Origin: Zeaxanthinibacter sp. PT1
Lineage (GTDB): Bacteria; Bacteroidota; Bacteroidia; Flavobacteriales; Flavobacteriaceae
Reading direction: 5' to 3'
Assembly: GCF_028464225.1 (NCBI RefSeq)
Contig: NZ_JAQPCN010000002.1
Coordinates: forward strand, 461,475-525,474
DNA: 64,000 bases
This document shows positions 9,418 through 17,326 of the stretch, piece by piece. Both the position numbers and the translations under genes were made by a program. The notes below the pieces were generated by a model. It was given only the letters and a program-made list of their open reading frames with translations. It was not told the DNA's origin and ran no database searches. The first letter of the stretch is position 1. Each line of letters opens with the position of its first letter.

Positions 9418-10150
9418 CGATGATTTCGCTGATCTCTATTTTGGATATCAATTCCAATTGATCATTCAGGTACAGGCTGTCCAGTTTCCGTAATTCGGGG
9501 CTGGTTGTAGAATCGGGTCTGTAATTATTGTAGTCTACAAAACGTATTCCCCCTACTCTCCTGGGGTTATAGGCTTCTCTGAAGCGCATTCCACCACCAT
9601 TAACCTGGTATTGATAAGCGAGATAATCCGGTTCAAAGGTCTCCTTGTTGATCCAATATACAAAGGTGTCTTCATAATCCTTTCCACCACCCTCTTGGTC
9701 AAAGGTCACCTTAATCTTATAATACTCCTTGTCCCCGATTTTAATGTCCCCGATAAGCTCTTTATTCACCGCCTTATCATTTAACCCATGCGGCAGGTAT
9801 GCAAAGTAATGCACAGAATTGATCGCTTCTGAATAAATGTTTTTTACAGAATCGGTTAAGGCCACCACGCTGTCATTGATTTCGCGAATCACGTCACCAC
9901 GGCGGATGGCATCGACGATTACGGCAGTATCTGTGACCAAAATCCTCTTCATTACTTCACGCCCATCCTGTTTTTCCAACACATAATCCTTATCCCTGAA
10001 ATGAAAAGAAATAAAGCTGTTATCGTACAGATCTCCGCCGGCGTTCTCAATAGACTGATCAATGATCTCCTCGGCCGTAATCGGTTTTTCTCTTTCTTCC
10101 CGGCAAGCGAATAGCAGGAACAGGCAAATAATAAGCTGTATTCTTTTCAT
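9395..10150 (-). CDS. Putative lipoprotein, DUF6503-like
   Basis: 251 residues with a lipoprotein signal (IICLFLLFAC, Cys16). The mature part looks like a lipoprotein-localisation-type beta fold: EIIDQSIENAGGDLYDNSFISFHFRDKDY at its start, then alternating strands and a C-terminal ELISKIEISEIIVNP. Families of this kind are common single genes in Flavobacteriaceae. I recognise the general type rather than a defined function. Convergent with the histidine phosphatase, overlapping by 23 bases. Confidence 0.75.
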   Translation of the reverse strand: MKRIQLIICLFLLFACREEREKPITAEEIIDQSIENAGGDLYDNSFISFHFRDKDYVLEKQDGREVMKRILVTDTAVIVDAIRRGDVIREINDSVVALTDSVKNIYSEAINSVHYFAYLPHGLNDKAVNKELIGDIKIGDKEYYKIKVTFDQEGGGKDYEDTFVYWINKETFEPDYLAYQYQVNGGGMRFREAYNPRRVGGIRFVDYNNYRPDSTTSPELRKLDSLYLNDQLELISKIEISEIIVNPDNYN

Positions 10151-10223
10151 GGATTGGAATTATTTCAATGCAAAATACCAATCCATTTGGCATATGCGTT
10201 CTTTTTAGCGCAAATTATTACCG

Positions 10224-10252
10224 TTGCTATGTAGTAAATCTTATTATTTTTG
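10224..10252 (+). promoter_or_regulatory. smpB promoter, probably leaderless
   Basis: TTG at 10224-10226 and TATTTTTG at 10245-10252, spacing 18. The last base of the -7 box lies only six bases before the smpB ATG at 10259, so the transcript should begin at or next to the start codon. This also rules out the in-frame TTG at 10250 as a start, because it is inside the promoter. Confidence 0.65.
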
Positions 10253-10258
10253 TCAAGT

Positions 10259-10720
10259 ATGCAGAAAAACATCAACATAAAGAATAAAAAGGCTCGCTTT
10301 GAGTATGAACTCCTGGACACTTATGTCGCCGGAATTGTATTATCAGGGACCGAGATCAAATCTATCCGGCTCGGGAAAGCCTCAATTGCAGAAAGCTTTT
10401 GTGAATTTAATGACAGGGGCGAGCTCTTCATCATCAATATGCAGGTAGATGAATATACCCATGCCTACCACTTTAACCACAAGCCCAAGGCAGAGCGGAA
10501 ATTATTACTGAACAGCCAGGAACTGAAAAAACTGGAAAAGGAAGTAAAGGCTTCAGGTCTCACTATTGTTCCCCTAAACCTGTTCATCAACGACCGCGGG
10601 CTTGCAAAAGTAAAAATAGCTCTTGCCAAAGGTAAAAAGCTATATGATAAGCGCGATGCGATCAAGGACCGGGACAACAAGCGCAACCTTGCCAGGATTA
10701 AGAAAAGCTTTAATAACTGA
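10259..10720 (+). CDS. smpB: SsrA-binding protein SmpB
   Basis: Binds tmRNA and delivers it to stalled ribosomes for trans-translation. 153 residues from the ATG at 10259, the usual length. Core motifs: [36 protein letters not shown], the [24 protein letters not shown] segment, and the basic C-terminal tail [19 protein letters not shown] that enters the decoding site. The longer TTG start three codons upstream lies within the predicted -7 element and is rejected. Its stop is adjacent to the convergent pcm stop. Confidence 0.97.
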   Translation: MQKNINIKNKKARFEYELLDTYVAGIVLSGTEIKSIRLGKASIAESFCEFNDRGELFIINMQVDEYTHAYHFNHKPKAERKLLLNSQELKKLEKEVKASGLTIVPLNLFINDRGLAKVKIALAKGKKLYDKRDAIKDRDNKRNLARIKKSFNN

Positions 10721-11362
10721 TCAGTTTTTATCCTCGAGCAACGGAACAAATCTGAAGGTGCCAAAGGACTCCCGTTCAAATTCTTTCTCGGATTTCCTCG
10801 TTATTCGCATCATCACCTGGTTTTCCGTACCAACGGGAATCACAAGCCTTCCCCCTATCTTCAGCTGGGACAAAAGGGCTTTGGGAACTTCGGGCGCACC
10901 GGCCGTGACGATCACAGCGTCAAAGGGTGCATCTTCTGGCAATCCTTTATAACCATCACCGAATACATATTTTTTAGGACGATAGCCCATCTTCTTAAAG
11001 AAGAGGTTGGTCTTTTTAAATAACTCCAATTGACGTTCTATAGTAAACACCTTGGCTTTCAGATGCAATAAGACCGCTGTCTGGTATCCGCTCCCCGTAC
11101 CGATCTCCAATACTTTATCCCCCTGTTCTATCTCCAGTAATTCTGTCTGGAAGGCAACGGTATAAGGTTGTGATATTGTCTGGTCTGCTGCAATAGGGAA
11201 GGCTTTATCCTGGTAAGCATGGCCTTCAAAGCTGCTGTCCATAAAAAGGTGTCTGGGGATGGCCTTAATGGCCTGAAGCACGCGGGGATCCTCTATCCCT
11301 TTGGCAGCAACCACTTCGGCTAGTTGGTTACGCATGCCACGGTGTTTCAGCGTATCTTTCAT
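10721..11362 (-). CDS. pcm: Protein-L-isoaspartate O-methyltransferase
   Basis: Methylates isoaspartyl residues in damaged proteins so that they can revert to aspartate; SAM-dependent. 213 residues from the ATG at 11362 (an in-frame TTG lies 7 codons upstream). Motifs: ADQTISQPYTVAFQTELL, VLEIGTGSGYQTAVL (SAM motif I), FDAVIVTAGAPEVPKALL and GGRLVIPVG. Convergent with smpB without any spacer; no terminator hairpin is visible between them. Confidence 0.95.
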   Translation of the reverse strand: MKDTLKHRGMRNQLAEVVAAKGIEDPRVLQAIKAIPRHLFMDSSFEGHAYQDKAFPIAADQTISQPYTVAFQTELLEIEQGDKVLEIGTGSGYQTAVLLHLKAKVFTIERQLELFKKTNLFFKKMGYRPKKYVFGDGYKGLPEDAPFDAVIVTAGAPEVPKALLSQLKIGGRLVIPVGTENQVMMRITRKSEKEFERESFGTFRFVPLLEDKN

Positions 11363-11551
11363 CAGTTTGGTTTTGGAACACAAAGTTAAGGAAGTTTACA
11401 AGAAGTTGGGCGGGTAAAATATCCCGTATTCCTTTCTCGGCAGACTACCAGGGAAGTAGCCCGGGCACCATTCTCAACGAGTGACAAAGTTTTGACCCGG
11501 CAGGCTTCTTAACTCCCAAACTATGTTTATTTTTGGGGGAAAATAGACAAA

Positions 11552-12511
11552 ATGCTGAATGTTGGAGTGCTGGGAGCCGGCCACCTGGGTAAAATCCATT
11601 TGCGGCTTCTCAAGGAATCTGAGAAATACAATTTGGTGGGCTTTTACGATCCGGATAGCAAAACCGGAAAAAAAGTGGCAGATGAATTTGGCTACACTTA
11701 TTTTGATGATCTTGAGGCCCTGGTTAAGGCGGTAGACGTTGTAGACATTGTCACCCCCACCCTCTCTCATTATGACTGCGCGACAATGGCGATGAACCAC
11801 GGGAAGCATGTCTTCATCGAAAAACCCATCACTAATACCCTGCAGGAGGCTGAAAATCTGCTTGAGCTAGCCAGGGAAAAGAATATAAAAGGACAGGTGG
11901 GGCATGTAGAACGCTTTAATCCTGCTTTCAGCGCAGTAAAAGATAGCATTGTAAACCCGATGTTCATCGAAACACACCGTTTGGCCGAGTTTAATCCCAG
12001 GGGAACCGATGTCCCCGTGGTACTGGATCTTATGATCCACGATATAGACGCCATTCTTAGCGTAGTCAATTCTGAGGTGGCAAATATCAGTGCCAGCGGG
12101 GTATCCGTCATCAGTAATTCTCCCGATATCGCCAATGCGCGTATCGAATTTGAAAATGGTTGCGTGGCTAACCTGACCGCCAGCCGGATCTCCCTGAAAA
12201 ATATGAGGAAATCCAGGTTTTTTCAACGGGATGCCTATATTTCTGTCGACTTCCTGGAAAAGAAGGTCGAGGTTGTAAAAATGAAAGATGCCCCTGAAAA
12301 AGCCGGCGATTTTGATATGATTCTGCAGAATGCCGAAGGTGTTAAGAAACAGATCTATTTTGAAAACCCCGAAATTCGCCCCAACAATGCGATTCTCGAT
12401 GAGCTGGAAACCTTTGCGGATGCCATTGTTAACGACACCGAACCTGTTGTATCCCTGGATCAAGGGACCAGGGCACTCAGGGTTGCCCTGCAGGTGATCG
12501 ACTCGTTCTGA
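11552..12511 (+). CDS. Gfo/Idh/MocA family NAD(P)-dependent oxidoreductase
   Basis: 319 residues: an N-terminal Rossmann domain (GVLGAGHLGKIHLRLL at the dinucleotide site, VDIVTPTLSHYDCA, HVFIEKPIT with the family EKP motif), then the alpha/beta C-terminal domain with VGHVERFNPAF and LDLMIHDIDAILS. The substrate cannot be read from the sequence; many relatives act on sugars or inositol, but HVERFNPAF types occur in Bacteroidota with unknown substrates. A TATTTTTG box lies about 20 bases upstream. It is 45 bases ahead of the next gene and may be co-transcribed. Confidence 0.9.
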   Translation: MLNVGVLGAGHLGKIHLRLLKESEKYNLVGFYDPDSKTGKKVADEFGYTYFDDLEALVKAVDVVDIVTPTLSHYDCATMAMNHGKHVFIEKPITNTLQEAENLLELAREKNIKGQVGHVERFNPAFSAVKDSIVNPMFIETHRLAEFNPRGTDVPVVLDLMIHDIDAILSVVNSEVANISASGVSVISNSPDIANARIEFENGCVANLTASRISLKNMRKSRFFQRDAYISVDFLEKKVEVVKMKDAPEKAGDFDMILQNAEGVKKQIYFENPEIRPNNAILDELETFADAIVNDTEPVVSLDQGTRALRVALQVIDSF

Positions 12512-12556
12512 GCATTAAAAATTAGATAATTACATAAACCTAAGAAACCTATATTT

Positions 12557-13465
12557 ATGAATACAGTTGCAGTGATTGGTGCAGGAACCATGGGTAATGG
12601 TATAGCCCACGTTTTTGCACAACACGGACATAGCGTACATCTTATCGACATTTCACAGGATGCCCTGGACAAAGGTGTAGCCACCATTTCAAAGAACCTG
12701 GAGCGCATGGTGAGCAAAGGCAGCATTGATAAAAGTGCTAAAGAGGACACCCTGGAAAATATTTCAACATACACAGACCTGGCCAAGGGTGTAGAAGGTG
12801 CGGAACTGGTAGTAGAAGCCGCTACTGAGAACGTAGAGCTTAAACTTAATATTTTCAGGGAACTGGATAAGACCTGTGCCCCGGGAACCATCCTGGCCAC
12901 GAATACCTCCTCTATTTCCATCACACAGATCGCTGCGGTCACCAACCGTCCGGAACACGTGATCGGTATGCATTTTATGAATCCGGTTCCCATCATGAAG
13001 CTGGTGGAGATCATCAGGGGGTACAGTACCTCTGACCAAGTGACCAGCACCATCATGCAAATGTCTGAGAAACTAGGTAAAGTGCCGACAGAGGTTCACG
13101 ATTATCCCGGGTTTGTCGCCAATCGTATCCTAATGCCGATGATCAATGAAGCTATAGAAACCCTGCATCACGGCGTGGCGGGTGTGAGCGAAATAGATAC
13201 GGTAATGAAACTAGGCATGGCTCACCCTATGGGGCCCTTGCAACTTGCCGATTTTATCGGGCTCGATGTTTGCTTGTCTATCCTCAACGTCATGTACGAT
13301 GGATTTAAAAATCCAAAATACGCCCCCTCTCCCCTGCTGGTGAACATGGTTATGGCCGGCAAAAAAGGGATTAAATCCGGGGAAGGATTTTATGATTATT
13401 CAGCATCCCGGAAGGCAGAAAAAGTAGCTGCACAGTTCAGTCCCAAGGCAGATGGCCAAAATTAG
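12557..13465 (+). CDS. 3-hydroxybutyryl-CoA dehydrogenase
   Basis: Oxidises or forms (S)-3-hydroxyacyl-CoA with NAD(P) in fatty acid or polyhydroxybutyrate metabolism. 302 residues. GAGTMGNGIAHVFAQHG is the dinucleotide fold, ATNTSSISITQIA and GMHFMNPVPIMKLVEII carry the catalytic His-Glu dyad region, and DYPGFVANRILMPMINEA opens the C-terminal dimer domain, ending with GKKGIKSGEGFYDY. Symbols hbd or paaH are used for relatives; I leave the choice open. It overlaps the following DUF1015 gene by 14 bases, which suggests translational coupling. Confidence 0.93.
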   Translation: MNTVAVIGAGTMGNGIAHVFAQHGHSVHLIDISQDALDKGVATISKNLERMVSKGSIDKSAKEDTLENISTYTDLAKGVEGAELVVEAATENVELKLNIFRELDKTCAPGTILATNTSSISITQIAAVTNRPEHVIGMHFMNPVPIMKLVEIIRGYSTSDQVTSTIMQMSEKLGKVPTEVHDYPGFVANRILMPMINEAIETLHHGVAGVSEIDTVMKLGMAHPMGPLQLADFIGLDVCLSILNVMYDGFKNPKYAPSPLLVNMVMAGKKGIKSGEGFYDYSASRKAEKVAAQFSPKADGQN

Positions 13466-14687
13466 ACCTTTCCGGGCGGTTCGCCCGGCCAAGGATAAGG
13501 AGTCCCAGGTAACCTCCCGTTCCTATGAGCGCTATACCAGGCACGAACTGGAGGCTACCCTGACGGGCAACCCCATGTCTTTCCTGCATATTATCCAGCC
13601 GGGTTTTAAAATACCCGAAAAGGTGACCGGGCAGCACCGCTTTGACCTGGTCAGGGAGCAGTACCGTGAATTCCTGGACCGGGAAATCCTGATCCGGGAC
13701 GAGGAAGCTTCTTTCTATGTATACCGGATGATCAAGGATGACTTTAGTTGCCTCGGGTTTTTCTGCGCCACCAGCACAGAGGATTATGAATCTAACATTA
13801 TCCGGAAACACGAGGATACGCTGCTGCGAAGGGAAACCTTATTTGCCCGATACCTGGAGGTAGTGCGCTTTAATGCAGAGCCGGTGCTGATGACCTATCC
13901 GGATAATGAAAAAATAGACCACATTCTTCGGAAAACTGCCGAATCAAAGCCTCATTGCGATTTTAAAAGCCCGGATGGGGTTCAGCACCTCCTATGGCCG
14001 GTAAATGACCCTGTAAAAATTAAACAGTTACAGGAGGCCGCAAAAGGCATAAACGCTCTTTATATAGCCGATGGTCATCATCGGAGTGCATCTTCCTACA
14101 GGCTTGCGAAAGAACTAAAAGAACAGAATCCCCGCCATAGAGGGGATGAAGCTTATAATTATTTCATGAGCTATTTGGTGCCCGAGTCAGAGATCCGTAT
14201 TTACGAGTTCAACAGGATGATTAAAGGACTAAATGGCCATACGCCGGAAGCCATTCTCCAATTATTGGGCAGGTATTTTAATGTAGAAGAAAAAGGGGCT
14301 ACTATAATAAAACCCGGGCAAAAACACCAGTTCAGTATGTATCTGCAGGGCCAGTTTTACCTGCTCACCCTTAGGGAATCGACCTACGACTTTACAGATG
14401 CATTAAGCCGGCTGGATTCGCATATTCTCAAAACCCTGGTTCTTGACCCCATACTTGGGATCCGTGACCTGAGGAACGATAAAAGAATTCAGTATGGTTA
14501 TGGCAAAGAGAATAGTGCACTCATGAAACAGGAGGTGGATAAAGGGAACTTCTCCCTGGGGTTCGGAATGTTACCTATTACCATGGAGGAACTTAAGGCG
14601 GTTGCAGATGCCGGGCTGGTAATGCCTCCGAAAAGTACGTATATTGAACCTAAGTTAAGAAGTGGTTTTACGGTATATGAATTATAA
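13452..14687 (+). CDS. DUF1015 family protein
   Basis: 411-residue cytosolic protein of the DUF1015 family. Family marks: IRPFRAVRP near the N-end, FLHIIQPGFKIPEK, YVYRM, the strongly conserved LYIADGHHRSASSYRLA (about residues 205-221), and C-terminal DALSRLDSHILKTLVLDPILGI. The ADGHHR motif looks like an active-site loop, but no reaction can be assigned from the sequence. In other Bacteroidota the family often sits near serine biosynthesis genes, which are not seen here. Confidence 0.9.
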   Translation: MAKIRPFRAVRPAKDKESQVTSRSYERYTRHELEATLTGNPMSFLHIIQPGFKIPEKVTGQHRFDLVREQYREFLDREILIRDEEASFYVYRMIKDDFSCLGFFCATSTEDYESNIIRKHEDTLLRRETLFARYLEVVRFNAEPVLMTYPDNEKIDHILRKTAESKPHCDFKSPDGVQHLLWPVNDPVKIKQLQEAAKGINALYIADGHHRSASSYRLAKELKEQNPRHRGDEAYNYFMSYLVPESEIRIYEFNRMIKGLNGHTPEAILQLLGRYFNVEEKGATIIKPGQKHQFSMYLQGQFYLLTLRESTYDFTDALSRLDSHILKTLVLDPILGIRDLRNDKRIQYGYGKENSALMKQEVDKGNFSLGFGMLPITMEELKAVADAGLVMPPKSTYIEPKLRSGFTVYEL

Positions 14688-14720
14688 TATAAATACATTT
14701 CAGAGATAAGAGATACCCCT

Positions 14721-15374
14721 ATGAATATTAAGGAAAACCTGGAATCTATCAGAGAAGACCTTCCTGGACACGTCACCCTTGTAGCCGTTTCCAAGACCAA
14801 ATCTACTTCGCTGATCATGGAAGCTTACGAAGCCGGGCAGCGTGATTTTGGGGAGAACAAGGTTCAGGAAATGACCGCCAAATGGGAAGAACTACCTAAG
14901 GATATCCGATGGCACATGATTGGTCATGTACAGCGGAATAAGGTCAAATACATGTCAGATTTTGTCTCGCTCATCCATGGTGTGGACAGCCATAGGTTAC
15001 TGGTAGAGATCAATAAACGCGCTGAAAAGTCGGACCGCGTCATCGATTGCCTGCTGCAAGTACATATTGCTGAAGAAGAGTCGAAATTCGGTTTTGACGA
15101 AGCCGAGATCATCGACCTTCTCGATTCAGGGAAATTGGACGAGCTGAAGAATGTGCGTTTAATTGGCCTGATGGGCATGGCCACCTTTACGGAAGACAAC
15201 GAACAGGTAAGGAGGGAATTTCGAGGTCTGAAAAAACTTTACGATCGCCTTAAAGAGCGATTGCCTCATTTTAGGGAACTTTCCATGGGAATGAGCGGGG
15301 ATTACCACATCGGTATAGAGGAAGGTAGCACAATGGTACGCATAGGAAGTAGTATCTTTGGTGCGAGGAATTAG
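14721..15374 (+). CDS. YggS-family PLP homeostasis protein
   Basis: Single-domain alanine-racemase-like TIM barrel that binds pyridoxal phosphate and buffers vitamin B6 and amino-acid pools. 217 residues. Motifs: TLVAVSKTKS with the PLP lysine, DFGENKVQEMTAKWEEL, WHMIGHVQRNKVKY, GLMGMATFT, and LSMGMSGDYHIGIEEGSTMVRIGSSIFG, where SMGMSxD and RIGS hold the phosphate. It is five bases ahead of the next gene and likely in one transcript with it. Confidence 0.95.
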   Translation: MNIKENLESIREDLPGHVTLVAVSKTKSTSLIMEAYEAGQRDFGENKVQEMTAKWEELPKDIRWHMIGHVQRNKVKYMSDFVSLIHGVDSHRLLVEINKRAEKSDRVIDCLLQVHIAEEESKFGFDEAEIIDLLDSGKLDELKNVRLIGLMGMATFTEDNEQVRREFRGLKKLYDRLKERLPHFRELSMGMSGDYHIGIEEGSTMVRIGSSIFGARN

Positions 15375-15379
15375 AATAT

Positions 15380-16477
15380 ATGTACGCCATACTCGACATA
15401 GAGACCACAGGAGGTAAGTTTAACGAAGAAGGGATCACGGAGATCGCCATCCATAAATTTGATGGTCATAAGGTCGTAGATCAGTTCATCAGCCTGGTAA
15501 ACCCGGAAAGGGAAATACAACCTTTCGTGGTCAACCTGACCGGGATCAACAGTAAGATGCTGCGAACAGCTCCTAAATTTTACGAGGTGGCCAAACGCAT
15601 TGTTGAGATCACCGAGAATACCGTGATCGTAGCTCACAACGCTCAATTTGATTACCGTATCCTTCGAACAGAATTCCGCAGGCTTGGTTATAATTTTGAA
15701 CGCAAAACCCTATGTACCGTTGACCTGTCCAAAAAACTGATCCCCGAAGCCGAATCACATAGCCTTGGCAAACTAGTACGGTCCCTGGGCATCGCTGTCA
15801 GTGACAGGCACAGGGCCAATGGTGACGCACTGGCCACGCTTAAATTATTTAAATTACTACTCCACAAGGATTCTGATAAAACCATCATAAGGGAGATCAT
15901 CAGGGATGAGACCCAGGGTGAATTATCTCCAAGGCAACTAGATATCGTTGAGCAAATGCCTTCGGAGACAGGGGTGTACTATATGCACAATAAGGATGGA
16001 GACATCATATACCTTGGAAAGAGCCGTAACATTAAAAAAAGGGTGAATCAGCATTTTACGAACAACGCCAGCCGCGCAAGGGAACTTCAGAAAGAAACCA
16101 AGAAAGTGACTTTTGAACGTACCGGAAGTGAGCTTGTGGCCATGCTGAAAGAAGCAGAAGAGTTAAGGCGTAACAACCCAAAATTCAACCATAAACGGGG
16201 CAGGAGAAAAAAAGGACAGGTTGAAAAAGAATTACTTGATGGGAAGAATTTCCTAATCGTTGACAAAGGCAGGGAGGTAGGAGAATACAGTGCTATTCTG
16301 ATCAAAGAGGGGCAATTACAGGGATTGGGATTTTATGACCTGAACCACCAGATCAATAATATGGATATCCTGGAATCTATCATTACCCCCATGAAATCTG
16401 ACGATGAAAGCAGCCGCATGATCCGGGAATATCTAGACAAAAAGAAGGTAATGAAAATCATAGAACTGAATTCTTAA
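15380..16477 (+). CDS. DnaQ-like 3'-5' exonuclease fused to a GIY-YIG nuclease domain
   Basis: 365 residues in two nuclease domains. Residues 1-165 are an RNase T/DnaQ exonuclease with D6-x-E8 (ILDIETTGG), HNAQFDYR (D91) and RHRANGDA (H144, D149), the DEDDh set. Residues about 196-275 are a GIY-YIG domain (GVYYMHNKDGDIIYLGKSRNIKKRV) as in UvrC and Cho. The same pairing is known in bacterial Cho-like repair proteins. Annotation pipelines often call it a DNA polymerase III epsilon subunit, which is misleading. It may act in excision repair. Confidence 0.9.
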   Translation: MYAILDIETTGGKFNEEGITEIAIHKFDGHKVVDQFISLVNPEREIQPFVVNLTGINSKMLRTAPKFYEVAKRIVEITENTVIVAHNAQFDYRILRTEFRRLGYNFERKTLCTVDLSKKLIPEAESHSLGKLVRSLGIAVSDRHRANGDALATLKLFKLLLHKDSDKTIIREIIRDETQGELSPRQLDIVEQMPSETGVYYMHNKDGDIIYLGKSRNIKKRVNQHFTNNASRARELQKETKKVTFERTGSELVAMLKEAEELRRNNPKFNHKRGRRKKGQVEKELLDGKNFLIVDKGREVGEYSAILIKEGQLQGLGFYDLNHQINNMDILESIITPMKSDDESSRMIREYLDKKKVMKIIELNS

Positions 16478-16480
16478 CTA

Positions 16481-17326
16481 TTGGAAGCCAGAGCACCCCA
16501 AAAACATTGGAAAGCCAAACTGCATGAGGTAATCTACGGTACGCATACCCGTGCCGGTAAGATGTTCGACATCATCCTGCTGATCGTGATCTTGTACAGT
16601 GTGATTATAGTAATGCTAGAGAGCATTCCTTCCATTGATGGTCAATACCATGATTTCCTCAATATATCAGAATGGATAGTTACCATACTTTTCAGTATTG
16701 AATATATTTTACGCATTATCTGCATTAAAAGGCCCAGCAGGTATATCTTCAGCTTTTTCGGTATTATAGACCTGTTGTCTACCATACCCAAGTACCTTTC
16801 GTTTTTCGTAGTAGGATCCCAATATATTACTGCCTTCCGGGCGCTTCGCTTACTAAGGGTATTCCGGATCCTGAAATTGGTCCGTTTTGTCGGGGAATCC
16901 AACAACCTACTCAGGGCACTGAAAGCCAGCAGGACTAAGATCTTCGTATTTATTTTCTTTATCCTGATCATCTCAATACTCCTGGGAACCATAATGTATA
17001 TGGTAGAAGGCCCACAGCACGGGTTCAATAGCATTCCCCATAGCGTATACTGGACCATCGTCACCCTCACCACGGTAGGGTATGGAGACATTTCACCACA
17101 AACAGGACTCGGGCAGGTCATCGCCACGATGATTATGATCATCGGGTACGGCATAATTGCCGTCCCAACCGGCATTGTTACTGCAGAATACAGTGCCCAT
17201 AGCCAGAAGAAAGCTCAAAAAAATGAAGAAGAGCAAGAAGAGCATTGCCCTAATTGCAAAGCCCATATCCTGATGCTCGATGCCCGTTATTGCCGCAAAT
17301 GCGGAACTCAATTAAGAGATGATTGA
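16481..17326 (+). CDS. Voltage-gated-type potassium channel with C-terminal zinc ribbon
   Basis: 281-residue inner-membrane protein. Six transmembrane segments are visible: S1 MFDIILLIVILYSVIIV, S2, S3, an Arg-repeated S4 (FRALRLLRVFRILKLVRFV), S5, the pore loop with selectivity filter TTVGYGD, and S6 IIGYGIIAVPTGIVTAEY. After a charged linker comes a four-cysteine ribbon CPNC ... CRKC (Cys256, 259, 271, 274). The start appears to be TTG at 16481, three bases after the upstream stop; no ATG is available before S1. The stop overlaps the next ATG (TGATG). Confidence 0.9.
   Translation: MEARAPQKHWKAKLHEVIYGTHTRAGKMFDIILLIVILYSVIIVMLESIPSIDGQYHDFLNISEWIVTILFSIEYILRIICIKRPSRYIFSFFGIIDLLSTIPKYLSFFVVGSQYITAFRALRLLRVFRILKLVRFVGESNNLLRALKASRTKIFVFIFFILIISILLGTIMYMVEGPQHGFNSIPHSVYWTIVTLTTVGYGDISPQTGLGQVIATMIMIIGYGIIAVPTGIVTAEYSAHSQKKAQKNEEEQEEHCPNCKAHILMLDARYCRKCGTQLRDD

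Noticed and set aside
10250..10258. TTG start for smpB
   Set aside because: The codon is part of the predicted -7 promoter element, so it would not be in the transcript.
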